Part shown: positions 58,607 through 64,000 of the stretch, piece after piece
Numbering within the stretch: position 1 is the stretch's first letter
How the letters are laid out: every line of letters begins with the position of its first letter
Source of the DNA: Pohlia nutans
Lineage: Eukaryota; Streptophyta; Bryopsida; Bryales; Mniaceae
DNA length: 64,000 nucleotides
Assembly (NCBI GenBank): GCA_022496805.1
Contig: CM040106.1
Span: 5,394,001 to 5,458,000, forward strand
Reading direction: 5' to 3'
Translations under genes and position numbers: made by a program
The notes under the pieces: generated by a model
What the model saw: only the letters and a program-made list of their open reading frames with translations
What the model was told of the DNA's origin: nothing
Databases searched by the model: none

Positions 58607-59745
58607 CTAACCTCTTGTCGTTGGTGCGGCCGCTGAGGTCGGAACCGGAATTGTTGAAGAGAGCCGAGTCGAAAAGAACTTTGGATCGGTACCGAGGTAT
58701 GGTTCAGTATCCCCAGTCGACTGAGGGAAAATTTCCACAGTGATACAGTTTGTGTTAATAGAATTTTCTCCAACCAGGTCGTCGTCCTCTTCCTCGTCAA
58801 TGGCCTCGTCTTGATTGTCCGGTTGGCGAAGAATGGTACTTTTATCCAAGGCCTGCCCAGGCCGCTTGCAGGAGTTGTTCGTCATTGAGGAACCAGTAAG
58901 GTTTGAGCTTGTTAATGTTAATGATAATCGGATCAAGATCAAATTTGTCGACTGCGACAAGTAATACCGTATTGTTGGGTAATGGGTATTGAACTCGATA
59001 AGGTCCAAACCATTTATTTTTGAGCTTACCGGAGTGGATGTTGGCACCTTTGGGGTTCCAGAGTACCGAATCTCCAAGACGAAACTGGAATGTTGGGCTC
59101 GAGGTGTTAGCGCATTGGACGCGCTTCCATTGTGATATCCCTTGAGTTTCGAGAGCTCATTAGCGGGATTCATCTAAACGCTCCAGATTGGCAGTGCGGG
59201 CTGCAAGAACACAACTTGGTGAAGAGTCGGTTGGTGTGGTCTTGGTCGGTACCAAATACTCGGTAGGCATTATAGGGATGATGCCATACAGAAGAAGGAA
59301 CGGCATGTGGTCAGTACCAATCTTGAAAGCAATGCGGTAGGCGAATAAGACCGTCGGTAACTGTCGGTAACTGTCGGTCCCAGTCTGTTCTCTTGTGATT
59401 AACCAATTTCTGGAGGAGTTGGACAATCACCTTGTTGGATTCGGCTTGGCCATTTCCTTGAGGATAGTATGAGGTGGATGTGGTGTGGCGCTGCTGGAAG
59501 TGCTCCATAAGGGCGTAAATGACCTTGTTGTTGAAGTGTACGCCTTGGTTGCTGACAGAATGGAGCGGGCAAACAAACCGGGTGAGGATGTTGTCATACA
59601 GGAATTTTTCCGTATCTTTGGCGGTGTTATCGCGGAGTGCAATCGCTTCGATCCATTTGGTGGCGTAGTCCGTGGCTACCAAGATGTATCGGTTGCCTGC
59701 GACTGTGCGTTTGAGAGGTCCCACAAAATTAAGTCCCCATTTCAT
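58607..59745 (-). pseudogene. Gypsy integrase core and pol C-terminus
   Basis: 59745-59311 carries the gypsy integrase core: ILVATDYATKWIEAIAL (first Asp), SVSNQGVHFNN (normally SDQG; the second catalytic Asp is Asn here by one G-to-A change) and YYPQGNGQAESNKV (Glu). A frameshift near 59330 moves the chain to the frame of 59426-59160. The C-terminal domain (PTEYLVPT, ELSKLKGYHN) continues to about 58970 with a further shift. An Asp/Glu-rich tail ends at 58607. Confidence 0.75.
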
Positions 59746-59776
59746 AAAAGGTTCCGTCGGTAGGGTGGTAAGTAAT

Positions 59777-60420
59777 TTACCAATGAAGCTTTCTTGAGTC
59801 CACCGACGCGCTGTTACTCATCGCAACTCTGACAACATTCAAACACGTCTGTGTGCAGAGACGGCCACCAGTAGCATGCGTCGAGGATTTTTCGAGTAGT
59901 ATTCTCGGTAGAGAAGAATCCTCCCGAATTGCCGTGATGAAGCTCCCGGATAACCAATGTGATTTGGTCGCTGAAGATGACCTTCTGTAAGGAAACGTTT
60001 TGCTTTGTCGATACAAGTTGCCATCGACTAACTAGAATGAAAGGGCTCGGCATGCTAACCTTTTCTTGCGCTCAGTATTCTTGTCGGAAGGGATGGTTCC
60101 GGTTTTGAGGTACTCGTGGACGGTAGTGAGCCACTTCGGTTGTATCCTAAAGAGCTGAGCCTCTGACGTGGCATCGGTAATTACAGTGACCGGTTTGGCT
60201 ACCGTGTTCCGAGAGAGCGCGGCAGCAATACCGTGTGTCTTGTCTGGTTTGTACACGACCGTGGACTCGAACTCCAAAAACAATAGTAACCAACGAGCAA
60301 TGCGTCTAGAAACCTGAGTATTGTTCACCAAATAGATCAATGCTATGTGGTCTACGTAGAAAACGAACCTGTTACCAAGGAGGTAGTGCAGAAATTTGTT
60401 AATGGCATATAATTATCATA
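59777..60420 (-). pseudogene. Gypsy RNase H end and integrase zinc region
   Basis: 60420-60032 reads ALIYLVNNTQVSRRIARWLLLF and VVYKPDKTHGIAAALSRNTV, the typical end of gypsy RNase H (YxPGxxNxxADALSR in the family). 60053-59814 reads LVIRELHHGNSGGFFST and ECCQSCDE, corresponding to the HHCC zinc-binding domain of integrase. A stop follows at 59814-59816. Confidence 0.7.
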
Positions 60421-60817
60421 GGGGAAACTTAGTACTGTGCGCGTAGAGCGGAGAGCGGAGAGCAGAGTTTAGAGAGCGTAGATTTTCTTTTCTAGAAATC
60501 TTTTTTAGTAAGAAAAGTGCCTATGACCGTGGTCATTGGCTACTTTTTAGCTAAAAATTGAAGACGTTGGGTTATTTTTAGGAAAAAAGAGTAATGGATT
60601 TTTGATGATTTTCCACGGCATTACTTATGATAAACTATGCATTTTACTTTTTGTATGATTTACAAGTACATTAGGGCTGACGTCATGATTAAAAACCAAC
60701 AGAAATGCAAATTATACAAGGATACAATGTTTATAAAACCAACACCAAAAACCTTATGTAAAATCCAAATCAAACCAAAACATAAGGATCTTAAGTCTCC
60801 ACAATCAAGAAGCCTAA
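60421..60817. other. No gene seen
   Basis: Includes a GA-rich stretch with repeated 'gagagcggagagc' at about 60449-60470. No coding sequence is supported. Confidence 0.5.
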
Positions 60818-62470
60818 TCAAGGGCTTGGACTCCTCTCAAGTTCATTATCCTTGCCTTGCTCAGCCTCAATATTAAAAATATCGTATATTGCGCTATCAA
60901 ACTTGTTAGAATTGCAACGAGGAGGTGGAGAAGTTGCAACCGCTTGTTCATGGGCAGCTTCAGCTTCCGAAGCATTTGGTAGCAATTTGAATCCCCTCAG
61001 AGGGCTTCTTAACAAGCTCGGATGGAGAACACGAATGGAGCTCGCCGGTGGAACTCTGGACACAAGAATAGAATTGAAAGCAAAACAATAAGCAAGGAAG
61101 GAGAAGAGAATAAGATGAACAATGTTTAATATGCGAATTGAAAAAACTAACTTACTTACGGTGCCTCTGGCGTCGTACAAGCTTCAAAGGATGCTCTTTA
61201 GAGTCGGTGTCGTGAAAGTGCAGAGTAGACTTAGGTGGAGGCATTATATCCCCCATGGAGCAAAGGATGGCCTCAAAGATCTTCGTGTCGGCCTCCAATG
61301 CCACAATGTGGCTTCATCCTCGCGACACACACTAATCAAAGCACCTAGACGAAAAAGGATTGAATGAAAAAAAAAAAACCATGAGAAGTGCATGAAATGA
61401 AGAACAAAGACAATACAAAGAAGGTAAGGGAGACACTTGTGCATGCGTGCCAATCCAAGACAATGTTGTGCCTTTGAGTGAGATGATGTTGATGATTATG
61501 CTCAAGAATTCTTTGCGCTTCTTCCAAGCCCCTCTTCATGCCACTATGCTATCCTTGAGGAGTTGGTATCCTTAGCCGTGAAATTGTGAAGGAGGAAATC
61601 CGTCTCAATTAGAAAGCCCAACTTTTGCCTTCTACACGGTGAGAGAGGTGCCAGGGCCCACAAGCACCTTGATAAAAAAACACTTTGTCTACAAAAAAAA
61701 CCCATATTTTTAGTGACATAGAGATGAGATTGAAACTTGAAGTGAAATAGGTGGAGAAGAGGAAAAAATTTACAAACATCTTCGAATCTTGATTGAAGGT
61801 AAGGTGAAGGTTATATATTGACACCCCACCAATCTCTTGCCACACTCCAAATAGCCCCCTTGCACCAATTCCAAAGCTCCTTGTGCACCTTGAGGTCATT
61901 GCCATGTTGATCACAAGGACACCGTTGTCGTGGAGATTATCTTCAGCAAATGTGAAGTGATCATCCATGTAAAACTCACTATGGCGGTTCCACATAGAAA
62001 TTTTTAAGAGGGGAGCTAGAATTGGCGGGCACTGGGAGGTTCTCTGGAACATTTGCAAGGATGAGGTCGATGTTGGAGTGGGACTTGGGCTTATAAGTGT
62101 TGGAGTGAGAGCGGCCGCCTCCAACCTAGAAAACAAAAAAAAATTGTCAAGCAAAGAAGAGGAATGCTTGAATGGGGAAAAAAATGAAAGAATGTCAAAG
62201 GTATAGACTCTTACCTTGACAAAGTACTCATCAATTTGGAAGTCGCTGTAGAAGTCGCTCGTCATCCTCCATATTAATAGGTCGCACTAATGCGAGAGCT
62301 CGCAAACAAAATAGAGGAATATCTAGGCGAGACTTCTTTGCTGGCCGAATCGGAAGGCAGTTGATGGCATTGCATTTTTTCTTCTACTTGATACAGATGG
62401 AGACCTCGCTCTCATCTAGGTTGGGAGACTCTACAGGCTCCTTGATTGGTGAAAGTTGAGTAGAAACCTA
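60818..62470 (-). pseudogene. Fragments of an unrecognised multi-exon gene
   Basis: Minus-strand exon-like pieces. About 62450-62270 is Pro/Glu-rich (KEPVESPNLDESEVSI), with TAG and then a basic PAKKSRLD run. 62265-62215 (MTSDFYSDFQIDEYFVK) ends at a GTAAGAG donor. 62124-61800 starts after TTTTGTTTTCTAG and ends with DNLHDNGVLVINMAMTS and GVWQEIGGVSIYN, with a frame change inside. About 61545-61435 reads RGLEEAQRILEHNHQHHL. 61343-61160 reads ALEADTKIFEAILCSMGD and EHPLKLVRRQRH. 61061-60818 reads KLLPNASEAEAAHEQAV. Acceptors such as TTCGTCTAG and TGTGTCCAG support a spliced gene. I recognise no family; stops suggest it is broken. Confidence 0.4.
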
Positions 62471-62540
62471 CCAACATGGAATTTAGTACAAAACAAACCA
62501 TAATTATTCAAACAAATGACTTATAAACCAAATGGTTTAA

Positions 62541-63527
62541 GTACAATAGGGTGACATTCAAATTGGCCGTTTAGTAGTTCCAGGGATAGTGTCCTACACT
62601 GCTGCCAACTTTGACACCCTCCCCAAAGCTGAGAAATTGTTACCTTACCATGAAAATTTGGGGACAGCATCATCTTTATGTTGAAAACATGCATACCAAA
62701 TTTCAAGTCCAGGAGACTTATACAAAAAAACTTATGAAAGATCTACCAACATGGGATAGCTGTGAGAAAAGTGTCACAGCTGCCAACTTTGACACCATCC
62801 CAAGAATTGAGGAAATTTATTTTTCCCATGAAATTTTTGGAGCAAAAACATTTTTATGTTGTTTGCATGTGTGGAAAATTTCAAGTCCAAAAGACCCATA
62901 TAAAAAATAATATTCCAAATCTACCAACATATGTAGTTTTGAGAAACAAAGGGGAAAACCATTTTACTACTTCCAACTTTGACGCCCTCCTTAGGATTGA
63001 GTTTTTGTTGATACATAATGAAATTTTTGGCACAAGATCATCCCTACGCTGGTAACATGTGGGATATATTTCAAAGCCAAAAGACATACATAAAAAAAGT
63101 TATTCCATATCTATCAACATGTTTCTCAAAACTACACATGTTGGTAGATTTGGAATATTATTTTTTGTATGGGTCTTTTGGACTTCAAATTTTCCACACA
63201 TGCAAACAACATAAAAATGTTTTTGCTCCAAAAATTTCATGGGAAAAAACAATTTCCTCAATTCTTGGGATGGTGTCAAAGTTGGCAGCTGTGACACTTT
63301 TCTCACAGCTATCCGATGTTGGTAGATCTTTCATAAGTTTTTTTGTATAAGTCTCCTGGACTTGAAATTTGGTATTCATGTTTTCAACATAAAGATAATG
63401 CTGTCCCTAAATTTTCATGGTAAAATAACAATTTCTCAGCTTTGGGGAGGGTGTCAAAGTTGGCAGCAGTGTAGGACACTATCCCTGGAACTACTAAACG
63501 GCCAATTTGAATGTCACCCTATTGTAC
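62541..63527. repeat. Long near-perfect inverted repeat (fold-back) of tandem 180-190 bp units
   Basis: The left arm, 62541 to about 62950, is the reverse complement of about 63118 to 63527, with few mismatches over about 410 bp. The loop is about 167 bp. The outer ends read GTACAATAGGGTG and CACCCTATTGTAC. Each arm holds two copies of a unit containing 'ccaactttgacaccmtcc' (62603 and 62781). The loop holds a third, more diverged copy (62971), so the order is R1-R2-R3-R2'-R1'. Reading frames on both strands are mirror images and are not genes. A transcript would fold into a hairpin of about 410 bp. Confidence 0.92.
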
Positions 63528-64000
63528 AAGCGCATAAATGCACGTGGATATCTACATCCACAAAGCTCAAGGTAAACTAAGGCGAGGAGACCATCTAGCC
63601 GTTTCTTAGGCCTGGGCACGTGTCAAACCTTGTTTTTCCAGGAAGTAGCTAGTTAGGACTTTAGGATAGCTAGAAGTAGCCAGAATCTCCATAAATAAGC
63701 GCGTGAGTGGCTATAATCACGCATTTAGTTATTTGTGAGGAAGAGGCGCTCGCGCACACTATCGAGTTATTGGTAGGGCTTCTGGAATTCCGGACTAGGA
63801 GGAGATTTCCAGACGGGTTAGGGTATCCAAACTGGGAACCGAGTGGCATGGACGGGTCTTTGCTGGACCCACCGCATTTCGCGCCTTGAAATGGGTGGTT
63901 GTCAATTTGGCGGCGCACTGTTCATGACACCGCAACGCGTCCAACCCTCCATGACCTTAGATTTTTGTGTTTCCGGACTCTGCGAGCGGTGGAGACTAGA
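63528..64000. other. No gene seen to the window edge
   Basis: Mixed composition. The open frames at 63670-63918 (-) and 63707-63889 (+) overlap each other and show no motif. Confidence 0.5.

Larger units (their letters stand above)
55485..60420 (-). mobile_element. 5'-truncated Ty3/gypsy retrotransposon with an extra ORF
   Basis: A putative 3' LTR is 55485-55850 (minus strand TGTTAACC...GCTAACA), preceded on that strand by the polypurine tract AGAGGGGGGATAG. Upstream on the minus strand come, in order, the end of RNase H (about 60420-60032), the integrase zinc region (about 60030-59815), the integrase core (59745-59311), the pol C-terminus to about 58607, and a further long ORF. RT, protease, gag and the 5' LTR are absent: the element stops at about 60420 in the RNase H domain. 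Stops and shifts are frequent. Confidence 0.75.

Noticed and set aside
62611..63580. Several ORFs on both strands with matching peptides
   Set aside because: They mirror one another because the region is a long inverted repeat; the shared peptides reflect DNA symmetry.
1..64000. tRNA, rRNA or snRNA genes
   Set aside because: I did not recognise any cloverleaf or conserved RNA-gene boxes by eye; a covariance-model scan would be needed to exclude them.

Overview
The window looks like an intergenic, transposon-dominated stretch of a large plant (streptophyte) nuclear genome. The support is plant-type interstitial TTTAGGG repeats, plant Ty1/copia and Ty3/gypsy retrotransposons, CACTA-type termini with a DUF4216 domain, GT-AG introns in broken genes, and many introns filled with minisatellites. 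I cannot name the species; a spore-bearing land plant is only a guess from the protein style. Almost nothing here looks like a healthy host gene. The best candidate is the RING-type gene at 2.4-5.6 kb, and even that has two in-frame stops in its 3' part.

Layout: 0.9-1.9 kb, remnant of an unrecognised gene (+). 2.4-5.6 kb, coiled-coil/RING gene (+) with a 61-bp minisatellite in its second intron. 7.0-7.6 kb, an open reading frame I call X1. 8.2-9.1 kb, 42-bp tandem repeats. 9.4-13.0 kb, a minus-strand multi-exon gene for a DDE-transposase-like protein with a minisatellite intron, preceded by another minisatellite. 17.28-23.17 kb, a decayed Ty1/copia element (+) carrying an antisense F-box-like ORF. 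23.63-29.29 kb, a young copia element (-) with 317-bp LTRs differing at one base and a 5-bp target duplication.

The most interesting part is 30.7-55.0 kb. It holds two copies, in opposite orientation, of what I read as an undescribed large cut-and-paste DNA transposon. Copy B (40,137-55,005, about 14.9 kb) has 32-bp terminal inverted repeats and a candidate 4-bp duplication AACA. It encodes two divergent gene sets. On the minus strand lie a ParB-like domain, an acidic linker, an FCP1/NIF-type phosphatase domain and a conserved unknown domain Z. On the plus strand lies a DUF7869-type protein (transposase candidate) followed by a small protein X. Copy A (30,677 to about 35,795) is the same element with about 10 kb of interior deleted, and is broken at its other end by CACTA and copia debris. 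Both copies are peppered with 19-bp GC-rich palindromes (consensus TATCGGCTGSCAGCCGATA, 35 counted). These sit mainly in introns and in the divergent promoter region, at matching places in A and B. Protein X also occurs next to the unrelated DDE gene at 7-13 kb, so it may be a shared accessory gene of plant DNA transposons.

55.5-60.4 kb is a 5'-truncated Ty3/gypsy element (-) with an extra ORF after pol. 60.8-62.5 kb holds fragments of an unrecognised multi-exon gene (-). 62.54-63.53 kb is a nearly perfect inverted repeat with arms of about 410 bp built from 180-190 bp tandem units, which would transcribe into a long hairpin RNA. All exon boundaries were read by eye and are approximate.
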